Positions 15,541-23,050 of a stretch of 50,449 nt of DNA are shown here, in pieces. Source of the DNA: Enterobacter genomosp. O (GTDB lineage Bacteria; Pseudomonadota; Gammaproteobacteria; Enterobacterales; Enterobacteriaceae); assembly GCF_001022965.1 (NCBI RefSeq), contig NZ_LECZ01000015.1:1-50449 (forward strand), read 5' to 3'. Below the pieces are notes generated by a model. It had not been told where the DNA came from. It searched no databases and worked only from the letters and a program-made list of their open reading frames with translations. Position 1 is the stretch's first letter. The number at the start of each line of letters is the position of its first letter. A program made the position numbers and the translations under genes.

Positions 15541-16344
15541 TTGATAGGTCCCACCAATCCATCCCTTCCCCCTGCTAAGCCATAACCCGCTTTCAGCGTG
15601 CACACAATTCGATGTGCGCCGTCGGAGTGGTCACGACAAGGCGTAGCCGCAGTCGTGGCGTATCTCCGCGTTAGCGGGCCGTCAGGACCGCTTACGGGCG
15701 TGTTATACAGAACTTGGCAGCAGAATGCATTTAAGCGACTCAGATCCTAGTTACAACATCCATTATTAAAAGCGATGTCTTCCGGCCCTTCGGGCCGGGT
15801 GGCTGCGCTTTTCAGTGGTGGGTCTATATGTGGAGCTGAGGATACAGGAGATCGATGGTCGGTCATTGGCACTTTGTAACGTACTGCACCCTGCCCGCCA
15901 TTTTTGGCGGGTGCTACCTCCAGGCGCAGAGCGCCTGAACCGAACCGGCGCGGACATAGTCCGCTGCAAGGGCGGGCATTTTCAGGAGCCTGTCCACAGG
16001 TCAGGCGACGAACAGGTTATATATTTATATGAATGAAATAAAAGATATTTAAAAGAAGTACAGAGCAGGTTTTTAAAGGAAACCACGCACTTTGAAATCA
16101 GGTCGGCTGGCGCTCTGTAAGCATAACGGTTGTAACCTTATGGAAAGGTCCCTTGCAGTTATTTGTGGGTAACTAAATCTGGCGACCAGATGTGGACTCT
16201 CTGATGCAATTTCTGGCCATTCTGATGGCGAGATGGGGTGAATGTCAGGAAGGACGGCCGTCATTTCGTGCAGAAAACCGCCAGCCGGGAGCTGCAGACG
16301 TGCGAAACCCTCCGGCGCCAGCCGGATTTTTCACACAGGAAGGG
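15541..16344. other. IncFII-type replication origin region (CIS and oriR)
   Basis: This noncoding stretch lies directly downstream of repA (minus strand), where R1/R100 plasmids have CIS and oriR. A DnaA-box-like TTACCCACA (minus strand; 16164-16172, one base from TTATCCACA) is followed by AACTGCAAGGGAC and CATAAGGTTACAACCGTT, text I recall from the R1 origin. An AT-rich tract occupies about 16016-16080. Further along (about 15770-15830) a GGCCCTTCGGGCC hairpin is flanked by AAAAGCG/CGCTTTT. The GTCAGGACCGCTTACGGGCGTG block at 15680 also recalls the R1 sequence. RepA would act in cis here to start theta replication. Confidence 0.75.
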
Positions 16345-17214
16345 TTATATGGGGACGGTGGCCAGCCGCGTGTAGTTGTTGCCACGCGACATCAGCATGC
16401 GCTCTTTCACGCGGCGCTCCAGCTCCCGCTTCATGGCATCAAGACCACCGGTGAATCGCCCGCTGGCGTATTCCCGCGTCAGCTGTTGCTTCACCAGGGT
16501 CACAATGTCCTTACGGGTTCTGTCCGCGTCACGTCGGGCGCGGGCGCGCTTCAGGCCATGCTGTTTACGTTCGGACTGATAGCTGCGGAACCGTTCGCGC
16601 ACAAACCGCCAGGACTTCGCTATCAGCTCGTCCATCTCCAGCGGCTTCAGGTTCTGCTTTTTGCGCTGCTGATTTTCCCATTCAACGCGGCTGCGACGTG
16701 CAGCCACAACAGCCACGTCAGAGACGTCGAGCGCAGAGAACAGTGCCGGCGTGAAGGTGATATCGGTCGGGATGTTGCAGCCTATCTGCGGGTCATACTC
16801 GGTCTGGTAGGTAATCAGCCCCAGCTCCGCCATAAACTTCAGCGCCCGCGTGGCACGGGTGATGGACAGATTGCCGTTTTTTGACTCGGTGGCCAGACCG
16901 CACTCGATGGCCAGATTGGTGATGGAGCGCTGTACACGATTGGCCAGCGGGTCATGATGGAAACACATCCCCTGGAGCAGGGCATCGATGGCCCGGCGGC
17001 GCAACAGTGGCGGCATCCGGTGACGTTTACCCAGCGAGCGTAAGAACGCCACATGGATGGAAAAGTCAAAACGGGACGTGAAGCCTTCGGCTTTCGCCAT
17101 CAGCTTACGACAGAACGGCAGTGTCTTTTTCCCCTCGCGCGGCGTGAATACCGGATTCGAGTTTTTGACCTGACGGTAAAGTGTAGTGGTTTCAGATTTC
17201 TGCTTACTCACCAC
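16345..17214 (-). CDS. repA: Replication initiator RepA, IncFII family
   Basis: The product is 289 residues, starting at GTG 17214 ([18 protein letters not shown]). Family text is clear: [76 protein letters not shown] and [16 protein letters not shown]. RepA of R1/R100 binds the origin in cis and sets replication frequency; its amount is limiting. Translation should depend on the Tap leader that ends inside its ribosome-binding region, with CopA antisense RNA blocking tap translation. Length matches the family (about 285). No copB gene was seen in its normal place upstream. Confidence 0.96.
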   Translation of the reverse strand: MVSKQKSETTTLYRQVKNSNPVFTPREGKKTLPFCRKLMAKAEGFTSRFDFSIHVAFLRSLGKRHRMPPLLRRRAIDALLQGMCFHHDPLANRVQRSITNLAIECGLATESKNGNLSITRATRALKFMAELGLITYQTEYDPQIGCNIPTDITFTPALFSALDVSDVAVVAARRSRVEWENQQRKKQNLKPLEMDELIAKSWRFVRERFRSYQSERKQHGLKRARARRDADRTRKDIVTLVKQQLTREYASGRFTGGLDAMKRELERRVKERMLMSRGNNYTRLATVPI

Positions 17215-17275
17215 TTCCTGCGCTTATGTTGCACAGAAGGAGTAAGCACGGAATCTCTTGTCTTTTTTCGCGCAC
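17204..17275 (-). CDS. tap: RepA leader peptide Tap
   Basis: This 23-codon frame starts at GTG 17275 and encodes [20 protein letters not shown] plus SGE. Its end [11 protein letters not shown] is nearly the same as the Tap peptide of R1. GGGAG lies 8 bases before the GTG. The stop TAA (17204-17206) lies 11 bases inside repA, the coupling arrangement by which ribosomes finishing tap reinitiate at repA. It is too short for usual gene callers. Confidence 0.88.
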   Translation of the reverse strand: MREKRQEIPCLLLLCNISAGSGE

Positions 17276-17289
17276 GGGTTATACTCCCA

Positions 17290-17378
17290 TACAGAAGCAA
17301 CAACTTCTGTATGTTTCAAAGCAACCCCGTTAATCTTCTCGTCCGGCCAAGGTGAAGAGATTCTCGGGGTTTTGTTTT
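17290..17378 (+). ncRNA. copA: CopA antisense RNA controlling repA
   Basis: It is transcribed opposite to repA across the tap/repA leader. The promoter is TTGTCT, a 16-base gap, then TATACT at 17280-17285. Stem-loop I is CATACAGAAG / CTTCTGTATG. Stem-loop II with terminator begins AACCCCGTTAATCTTC, has a loop with GGCCAAGG, and closes GAAGAGATTCTCGGGGTT with a T-rich tail ending at about 17378. The layout and wording match R1 CopA (CCCCGGUAAUCUUUU... loop ...CGGGGUUUUU). CopA pairs with the repA leader, stops tap translation and so sets copy number and incompatibility. The exact 5' end is estimated. Confidence 0.88.
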
Positions 17379-17513
17379 ATCTGGAGTTTGATATTTACTA
17401 CCCCAGATCCTGCCAACTTATGGCTTGGCTACCAATCATACCTGAACTCAATCGTCGGGACTCTAACACTAAGATCCCAAACGATCAATTTAAAGAAATC
17501 CAAGAGCTAACCA

Positions 17514-17714
17514 TTAACCATGTGCCTGAGAATCCTGGGATTCCAGAGCTTTTTTCATCTTCTCAAAAAGCTCTAGTGGCACACAGTAGAACACTGGTTT
17601 GTTGTAGCTCAAAATCGCCAGAGCCTCGCCAGCAGTCGATGTCACAAGTTTTTCTGGATTAGCCTTAAGCTCAGAAACACCTGCAACACGGTTACAAAGA
17701 ATCGTTCGCGACAT
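17514..17714 (-). CDS. Lone Phd/YefM-type antitoxin
   Basis: The product is 66 residues: VAGVSELKANPEKLVTSTAG, then EALAILSYNKPVFYCVPLELFEKM. This is the Phd/YefM/StbD antitoxin pattern, a DNA-binding fold that normally pairs with a RelE- or Doc-type toxin encoded just downstream. Downstream (17380-17513 on this strand) only a broken frame of about 40 codons is present, so the toxin seems missing or decayed. The gene occupies the place where copB would be in R1-type replicons. It may neutralise toxins of other plasmids or simply be a relic. Confidence 0.7.
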   Translation of the reverse strand: MSRTILCNRVAGVSELKANPEKLVTSTAGEALAILSYNKPVFYCVPLELFEKMKKALESQDSQAHG

Positions 17715-17859
17715 TGAGAGCCCTCACAACAAGATAGCTAACTAATGCGACTCAGTATAGAACCACAATTAGACTTTAGAAAGTCTTATTATCGTTGATC
17801 TTTAAACGATCTGTGATCTAAAACAAACTTAAAACCACCGTCTTGACTGAACGTTAGTT

Positions 17860-18290
17860 CCTGAGTAGCCTGTAATAGTTGGAATAGATGTCCAACCGGG
17901 CGTGGAAACCCGACTTTACGTGTACAAAAAACACGCGCTTGCGTGTTTTTTATTGCCTGTCGCCGTTTGTATCTCAATGGTGGCTCAGGTGGGGCAACCG
18001 TCAAGGTTGGCCGGGTACACGTAACCGGTATTTCCACCCCTGCCTGGGCTACCACCAGAAGCGTGGAAACTTCGAGGTAGCTTTCGATACTATCTACGTG
18101 GAGGCTGAAACGATGGCCACATTTGCTACCTGCCTAGCATTTTTCACATCAATCCAATCACCCAAAGCTGTTCCAGACGTGAACAGATCCACAAAACCTA
18201 TTCTCAATGCAGGGCTTTACCCTTTCGTAAAAAGATTAAAGAAACTGCCTGTTCTACCGTCAACTCCTATTCACTTATGTTAAATAGGAG
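17860..18290 (+). other. Phage P4-like (ash/C4-type) leader region, tentative
   Basis: This stretch contains GCGTGGAAAC twice (17900-17909 and 18060-18069), a terminator-like hairpin AAAAAACACGC/GCGTGTTTTTT at 17926-17951, and a partly complementary pair (CCAACCGGGC near 17893, GGTTGGCCGGG near 18005). The text GGTGGCTCAGGTGGGGCAACC...GGCTACCACC resembles the regulatory leaders found before ash-like genes in P4-type satellite phages, where a small C4-type RNA pairs with the leader to stop transcription. An open frame of 131 codons (17888-18283) crosses it. I treat that frame as leader rather than gene. Confidence 0.35.
17926..17951 (+). terminator. Hairpin with flanking A and T runs
   Basis: AAAAAACACGC, loop GCTT, GCGTGTTTTTT. 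Eleven pairs and a T-run on either strand, so it can end transcription in both directions. It would separate the antitoxin region on the minus strand from the leader leading to the LuxR-type gene. Confidence 0.75.
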
Positions 18291-18296
18291 ACCGGT

Positions 18297-18557
18297 ATGT
18301 TACAAAATATTATGCAAAATCAAGCAGTTGAAATGGTACACAAACATTTTCAACCACTTTCGAGAAAGCAACTTGAAATCTGTCTCCTTCATACATTTGG
18401 AGTAGCCAAAAGTATTATTGCCAGTAATTATAATATTACTGTTGAGGCGGTTAAGCAGAATATAAAAAGAAGCGTGCAGAAACTCGAACTGGATAATAGT
18501 GATGCACTGAGGGTTGCTTTACTCTCTACAATATTTGTAATAATGCTCAATAAATAA
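18297..18557 (+). CDS. LuxR/GerE-type helix-turn-helix regulator, 86 residues
   Basis: The whole protein is essentially one HTH domain: PLSRKQLEICLLHTFGVAKS, IIASNYNITVEAVKQNIKRS, VQKLELDNSDALRVALL. These match the four helices of a LuxR-type C-terminal domain (LTxRExEVL...IAxxLxIsxxTVKxHxxxixxKL). No sensor domain is present. AATAGGAGACC is a good ribosome binding site. An intrinsic terminator follows. It lies upstream of the antiterminator and pilus genes and may control them. Confidence 0.75.
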   Translation: MLQNIMQNQAVEMVHKHFQPLSRKQLEICLLHTFGVAKSIIASNYNITVEAVKQNIKRSVQKLELDNSDALRVALLSTIFVIMLNK

Positions 18558-18564
18558 TCATCGA

Positions 18565-18589
18565 ATGTACCCTAACGGGTACATTTTTT
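18565..18589 (+). terminator. Intrinsic terminator after the LuxR-type gene
   Basis: ATGTACCC, loop TAAC, GGGTACAT, then TTTTT. It lies 8 bases after the stop codon, so the regulator is a single-gene transcript. Confidence 0.9.
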
Positions 18590-18843
18590 AAGATTCATCT
18601 CATTTTACTTTGCAACAAATAAAAAAATTAAGATCATTAAACTGGGTTTTATAAGTTGATCCGGCCTAGTATAACTTTGAAACTCATGACAAGAGCATCC
18701 TGAGCAATGAAGGCGTTCGAACTACAGCATGCAAACTTAAGTGTTTGTTAGTAAGACTGTTTAGCCTTCATGGTTGAGTATGTTCGACCCCATTGAACTT
18801 GAATTATCCTTTCATGGATCAATTCTGCGCGAAGCGTTCAAAA

Positions 18844-19353
18844 ATGAATATTGAGACTGTATGTAACCAACAATGGTATCTTGCTCTCTATATTACCGGG
18901 GGCAAAAACCGCGAGAACTTATTCGACTGGCTATACGACAGGAGAATAACTCCCTGGACACCTTTATCCTTAACGCAAATACGGCGTGCGGATGCCCCGC
19001 ATGTTTTCAGAAAAAGGATCTCGGCCGTTTTCCCAGGATATTTCTTCCTTAAGGCAGATTTCGAATCACAGAAAATAGATATGATTCGGGCGCACTCTGC
19101 ATTCTGCGACTTTGTGAAATTCGGCAGTAAAATTGCCCCTGTGAATACAAGGGTAGTCGAAGCGTTAATGAAGAAATACCCCGACCCGACTCATCACCCT
19201 GCTGCAAGAGCTGAACTCGAAGCGGCATCAGATATCTGGCTGACAAAAAGCCAATACAAACGCCTTACACAGTTAGATAAAACGGATCATCCCATATCCC
19301 GGACTGCAATGCTGTTCGATATGATCACCCATGCTGATGCGTGGGGATTTTAA
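18844..19353 (+). CDS. NusG/RfaH-type transcription antiterminator
   Basis: The product is 169 residues: QQWYLALYITGGKNRENLFD, then ISAVFPGYFFLKADFESQKI. This is the NGN domain pattern of NusG paralogues (WYvlyt...re..l..ql..qgi, lFPgYlFv). The C-terminal part lacks an obvious KOW motif, as in some plasmid relatives (ActX, TaA type). Such proteins ride on RNA polymerase and let it read through long operons. Its place just before a 12-kb pilus operon, with an intrinsic terminator (19415) between, suggests that it controls that operon. ATG 18844 puts the NGN domain at residue ~8. Earlier in-frame starts at 18793 (TTG) and 18814 exist. Confidence 0.75.
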   Translation: MNIETVCNQQWYLALYITGGKNRENLFDWLYDRRITPWTPLSLTQIRRADAPHVFRKRISAVFPGYFFLKADFESQKIDMIRAHSAFCDFVKFGSKIAPVNTRVVEALMKKYPDPTHHPAARAELEAASDIWLTKSQYKRLTQLDKTDHPISRTAMLFDMITHADAWGF

Positions 19354-19414
19354 AATGTACTTAACCGAGCCTCTTAAGCTGGTCCAAACCAGTTTTACAC
19401 CATCCCTTTAGTTT

Positions 19415-19438
19415 CCCCCGTTCACGGGGGCTTTTTTT
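19415..19438 (+). terminator. Intrinsic terminator between the antiterminator gene and the pilus operon
   Basis: CCCCCG, loop TTCA, CGGGGG, then a run of seven T after one C. It lies 62 bases after the antiterminator stop and 150 bases before the next gene. In the proposed model this is the first signal the antiterminator would have to override. Confidence 0.85.
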
Positions 19439-19587
19439 CACCGTTTTCCGGCAATGATGTCTGGGCTGGCCCTGCCCAATGAACACCCTCTGTTCCTGTA
19501 GCCAGCCAGCTTTCAGGCTTCTTTCATTCTGGCGGAATGAAGGTACAGACGTCATTGCCAGAAACCGGAACCAGAGAGAGACAAACC

Positions 19588-20259
19588 ATGCAATCCACCC
19601 AGGAACAGGTCAGCCATCTCTTGTGGTGCATTCTCGTAGCCTTACGTACGGCAGTCGAAAACCATCACATAACCTCAGAGCGTGGCAAACGTAGATTCAT
19701 CGCAGAATGGCTAAGCGGAGCACGAAGAATACCAACATTCAAAGGGATGGGTAGCGAGTTTATGACTATCCGGCAGTTGCTCGAAAACGAACGAAATCGT
19801 CCCATTGATGACGTCCTGACTGCGCTCTGGACCAACGCTGTTTCAACCGGGAACTGTGATCTGTTTCGTTTTCGGGCAGTCCTTAATTCACTTCTCGGCC
19901 TTGGCTGGAAGCACTGCCTTTGCCCCTGGCCTGAGCAGGTTGTAACTGAAATCATGGAACGCCAGCGAAATCGTAAGAACCACATCCTACAGTTCACCCG
20001 TATGGAAGAAGCATTTACCGCGACAGGCTCAATGACTTCCCCCGTCACGCTTCAACTCCTCCTGAAAAAAAATGAAGATGATGAGGTAGAAAAGTCTTTC
20101 TATCTCGATCGTTTCTCTGTTGTCCGTGGCCGCGATATCTCACTACCCAAAGCCACTCTTCGCACACTCTATATCGGACATCACACACTGCCGGAGTCAG
20201 CATGGGGTGCTCGTGAAGGTGTCCGCTACGGGGATGTATGGCGCCCTGACCTTCATTAA
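19588..20259 (+). CDS. Unknown protein, first gene of the pilus operon
   Basis: The product is 223 residues, starting MQSTQEQVSHLLWCILVALR. No signal peptide or membrane segment is evident, and there are several Trp/Arg-rich stretches (KRRFIAEWLSGARR, LGLGWKHCLCPWPEQV). I do not recognise the family. AGAGAGAG before ATG 19588 is the likely binding site; the in-frame ATG at 19537 is less likely. It is followed within 25 bases by a lipoprotein gene, so it belongs to the pil transcript. It may correspond in position, though not visibly in sequence, to the extra genes before pilL in IncI plasmids. Confidence 0.7.
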   Translation: MQSTQEQVSHLLWCILVALRTAVENHHITSERGKRRFIAEWLSGARRIPTFKGMGSEFMTIRQLLENERNRPIDDVLTALWTNAVSTGNCDLFRFRAVLNSLLGLGWKHCLCPWPEQVVTEIMERQRNRKNHILQFTRMEEAFTATGSMTSPVTLQLLLKKNEDDEVEKSFYLDRFSVVRGRDISLPKATLRTLYIGHHTLPESAWGAREGVRYGDVWRPDLH

Positions 20260-20280
20260 TCTTTTTGCCGAGGCTTAATC

Positions 20281-20907
20281 ATGAAAATGCATACATTGGG
20301 CGTGCTATGTTCCCTGCTGGCGTTATATGGCTGCAACGGAGCTACTACTTCAAACCAGGCTAATCACCGTAATGAAATCGGGCAGTATCAGAAAAACGAA
20401 ACTGCATACATTCCTGTCAGAGCCAGTATTTACGAGCTTTCCACTCCCGTAACGCCTGAACTACACGAATTGCTTGAACAGCCAGGTGCAAAAATATCTT
20501 TAAGACCGGTCAGCGCTTCACTGGAAGACGAACTCACGGAACTGGTCGCTAAAGGGGACGTCAGGCTGCTCTACGATATGTCCGGAGTCACAACCAACAA
20601 CAAGGCATTACTTTTCTCTGTTTCAAATTACTCCGCTCAACAACATGCAACGACAGGGGTGAAGAAGAAAGAAAATGTCGTGGATGATCTCTCATTAGTG
20701 ATAACGCCGGCTCTTTCCGCAGACTCTGCATTAAAGCAGATGACCGTTGAGCTTTCCCGGACCACTGGCAGCTCAAAAAATGAATATTCCCGTTACGCTA
20801 TCAACTTCCGACAACTTCTCAGATTAAAAGGTGGACAGAAGCTCAGTGTTGCTCTTCCCCTCAATGACGAAACGAACCGCCTCATTATCATCTCTCAAAA
20901 AACATAA
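20281..20907 (+). CDS. Lipoprotein of the pilus operon, unknown function
   Basis: The product is 208 residues. MKMHTLGVLCSLLALYGCNG is a lipoprotein signal with the lipid-attached Cys at residue 18. The mature part is beta-rich (IPVRASIYELSTPVTPELHE, ALLFSVSNYSAQ, LRLKGGQKLSVALPL) with no enzymatic motif. It is an envelope protein by position and signal. The role in the thin pilus is not known to me. Confidence 0.75.
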   Translation: MKMHTLGVLCSLLALYGCNGATTSNQANHRNEIGQYQKNETAYIPVRASIYELSTPVTPELHELLEQPGAKISLRPVSASLEDELTELVAKGDVRLLYDMSGVTTNNKALLFSVSNYSAQQHATTGVKKKENVVDDLSLVITPALSADSALKQMTVELSRTTGSSKNEYSRYAINFRQLLRLKGGQKLSVALPLNDETNRLIIISQKT

Positions 20908-20979
20908 CCGTCCCGACTCGTCACTCCCTGCTCCCTTTCATATCTGTATTTCACTAACAACTAACTCCGGAGTAAAAAC

Positions 20980-21486
20980 ATGAAACATATTACCCTTGCC
21001 GTATTGCCGCTTATCCTGAGCGCCTGCTCGTCCTCACAGCCCGATCAGCGTATTGACATTACTCACGGCAAACCAACCTCTGTCCAAAAAGTGGTTTCTC
21101 TCAGGATGGATGCGCCGCTCAGCCAACCTGTTACTTTCGACAACTCAGACAGCGTACGCTATGTAAATTCGGTCACTACGGAAGATGGGAAAATCGTCAG
21201 TAAGGAATACCGCACTCTCTCTTATGGGACCACGGTCAGGGCTGTCGTCAGCGATGCAGGGGATGACAAACAACTCGTTTCACTGGCGGTACGACACGCC
21301 TGCCATCCCGAATTAACAAAACTCCCTGCTGGCTCAGCCGAGGAAGGGATAGACCTGCCCTCGCAAAATTACATAACTCAGCAGCAAAAAATTCTGATAG
21401 CGCGCGGAGACGATGTTCTGATCAGCGGTTCCGGTTTTGACGTGAACTGTGCTTTTCCACGTATTACCGTTCACCCCACCGAATAA
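20980..21486 (+). CDS. Second lipoprotein of the pilus operon, unknown function
   Basis: The product is 168 residues. MKHITLAVLPLILSACSSSQ gives a lipobox LSAC with Cys16. The mature part contains RTLSYGTTVRAVVSDAGDDK and two further Cys residues (HACHPEL, DVNCAFP) that could form a disulfide. Small secreted beta protein. CTCCGGAGTAAAAAC is the binding site. It ends 15 bases before pilL. Confidence 0.75.
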   Translation: MKHITLAVLPLILSACSSSQPDQRIDITHGKPTSVQKVVSLRMDAPLSQPVTFDNSDSVRYVNSVTTEDGKIVSKEYRTLSYGTTVRAVVSDAGDDKQLVSLAVRHACHPELTKLPAGSAEEGIDLPSQNYITQQQKILIARGDDVLISGSGFDVNCAFPRITVHPTE

Positions 21487-21501
21487 CACCCGGGGATCAT
21501 C

Positions 21502-22599
21502 ATGAAAAAAATTGCCCTGCCCCTGTTAATACCGTCGCTGTTAAGCAGTTGCGCGGGATTTAATAACCGTAACATTGCTCCTGACACCCCTGCACTCGTG
21601 TTTGTCGATGGCCAGATCAGCGATAGTGCCGATATCATTACACAGACACAGCGGCGAATTGCGCCTCCGGCGGCCACTCCCGTTCCCGTACGCCAGCCGA
21701 CACCCGTAGCGGTAACATCTCAAACCGCCCCGCTGCCGCAACCAGCAATGATGGCCTCCTCCGCAAAACAAGCCAGCTCAGTGAACCCCATCATGAATCC
21801 GGCGCTGCCGGCACTCACGTTTACAGGCACACCAGGTCCCGTTGCCGTTCTGTCATTATCACCGGTGCGTAACCTCACTTTCGAACAGTGGGTCAGGCGC
21901 ATCATTCCGACTGGCTGGACGCTGAACTATGAGAATGCCCTGCGACCTGTACTGAATACCCGTATCGTCTCGGTCGACACCAATGACCAGTGGACCAGGG
22001 TGCTCAACCGTCTGCTGACAGAGCAATCCATCCAGGGTCAGCTGGACTGGGATCGTCATACCGTCACATTGCAGCGAAAGGGGCAAACCGCTCAGATGAC
22101 CATCCCTGCACTGTCCACTGGAAACCTCCCTGCTCCGCCACAGGCGTCTGGCGCGCCGAGAAATCCGTTCAGTGGACCGGAGGTGACCCAACCCATACCG
22201 CCGGCAGCGGTTAAAACCAGCACATCCTCTGTAACAACAAAACCGGTGAAGGCACCAACAGCGGTAGTTAAAGCACAACCAGCCACCGGGGAACCAGTCG
22301 CACCTGTGGTTCAGGGCAAAACCTGGCTGGCGCCATCGGGAACGACTCTTCGGGAAATGTTGATGAAATGGGCGCAGGATACCCGCTGTGAATCAGGCGC
22401 ATCATCGCACTGGACGGTTATCTGGCCAGTATCCGTGACGGATTATCGGCTTGACGCACCACTGACCTTCCGCGGCTCATTTGAAACCATGCTCGGTCAG
22501 ATGTTCGACCTTTACCGTTCAGCACAGAAACCGCTTTATGCTGAAGCTTCCCGCATGCAGTGCGTGGTATCTGTCACAGACACTCCGGCAGGTCGGTGA
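21502..22599 (+). CDS. pilL: PilL-like lipoprotein with TcpQ-type C-terminus
   Basis: The product is 365 residues. MKKIALPLLIPSLLSSCAGF has a lipobox around Cys17. A Pro/Ala-rich linker occupies ~50-100. A first domain (~120-200, LTFEQWVRRIIPTGWTLNYE) and a second after another Pro/Thr-rich linker (~270-360: GTTLREMLMKWAQDTRC, WPVSVTDYRLDAPLTF, FETMLGQMFDLY) are versions of the TcpQ/PilL domain. That domain helps anchor and assemble the PilN secretin. Its stop overlaps the pilM start (TGATG). Confidence 0.82.
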   Translation: MKKIALPLLIPSLLSSCAGFNNRNIAPDTPALVFVDGQISDSADIITQTQRRIAPPAATPVPVRQPTPVAVTSQTAPLPQPAMMASSAKQASSVNPIMNPALPALTFTGTPGPVAVLSLSPVRNLTFEQWVRRIIPTGWTLNYENALRPVLNTRIVSVDTNDQWTRVLNRLLTEQSIQGQLDWDRHTVTLQRKGQTAQMTIPALSTGNLPAPPQASGAPRNPFSGPEVTQPIPPAAVKTSTSSVTTKPVKAPTAVVKAQPATGEPVAPVVQGKTWLAPSGTTLREMLMKWAQDTRCESGASSHWTVIWPVSVTDYRLDAPLTFRGSFETMLGQMFDLYRSAQKPLYAEASRMQCVVSVTDTPAGR

Positions 22600-23036
22600 T
22601 GGGCTGGGTCATACTGGCAATCAGCATGATATTTTTTCTGATTGTCGGTGATATAGATTCGCAACAAAATCAGACCAGCCGGACTGCAATACAGACGCAG
22701 AGCGGCCAGCTTTATGCCTCCCAGATCCTGACTATCGCCAACCGCGTTAACGACTGGCGTTACAAAACTGGCCAAACGAACGGCACAGTTCCAGTTGACC
22801 AGCTGGGTCTTCCCTTTACTCCCGACGCCCGGATCCAGTACCGGTTACTTCAGAGTAGATTGTGGGTCTGGATGCCGGAACAAGCTGGGCTCGTTGACGC
22901 CTTACGGGCACAGAGTCGCGGTTCGGCACTCATCGGCACCATGAGAAGCGGCCAGTTAATCTGGCTTTCCGGTCTGGCCACCGGGCTCACGGCTCCACAG
23001 GGCGTTCCTGAAGGCGCTGTGGTTTACCTCAACTAA
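22599..23036 (+). CDS. pilM: PilM-like thin-pilus protein
   Basis: The product is 145 residues, starting MGWVILAISMIFFLIVGDID, an N-terminal membrane anchor. The rest is periplasmic (IANRVNDWRYKTGQ, VDQLGLPFTPDARI, SRLWVWMPEQAGLV). It fits PilM of IncI1-type type IVB pili, an inner-membrane component of unknown exact role. The start at 22599 overlaps the pilL stop, which supports coupling. Confidence 0.8.
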   Translation: MGWVILAISMIFFLIVGDIDSQQNQTSRTAIQTQSGQLYASQILTIANRVNDWRYKTGQTNGTVPVDQLGLPFTPDARIQYRLLQSRLWVWMPEQAGLVDALRAQSRGSALIGTMRSGQLIWLSGLATGLTAPQGVPEGAVVYLN

Positions 23037-23050
23037 TCCGGATTTCCCCC

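Noticed and set aside
17258..17662. Plus-strand frame crossing copA
   Set aside because: It overlaps the antisense RNA and its terminator; the RNA explains the conservation.
19480..19590. ops-like element for the RfaH-type protein
   Set aside because: Only weak partial matches to GGCGGTAGC were found, such as CTGTAGCCAG, so no site is claimed.
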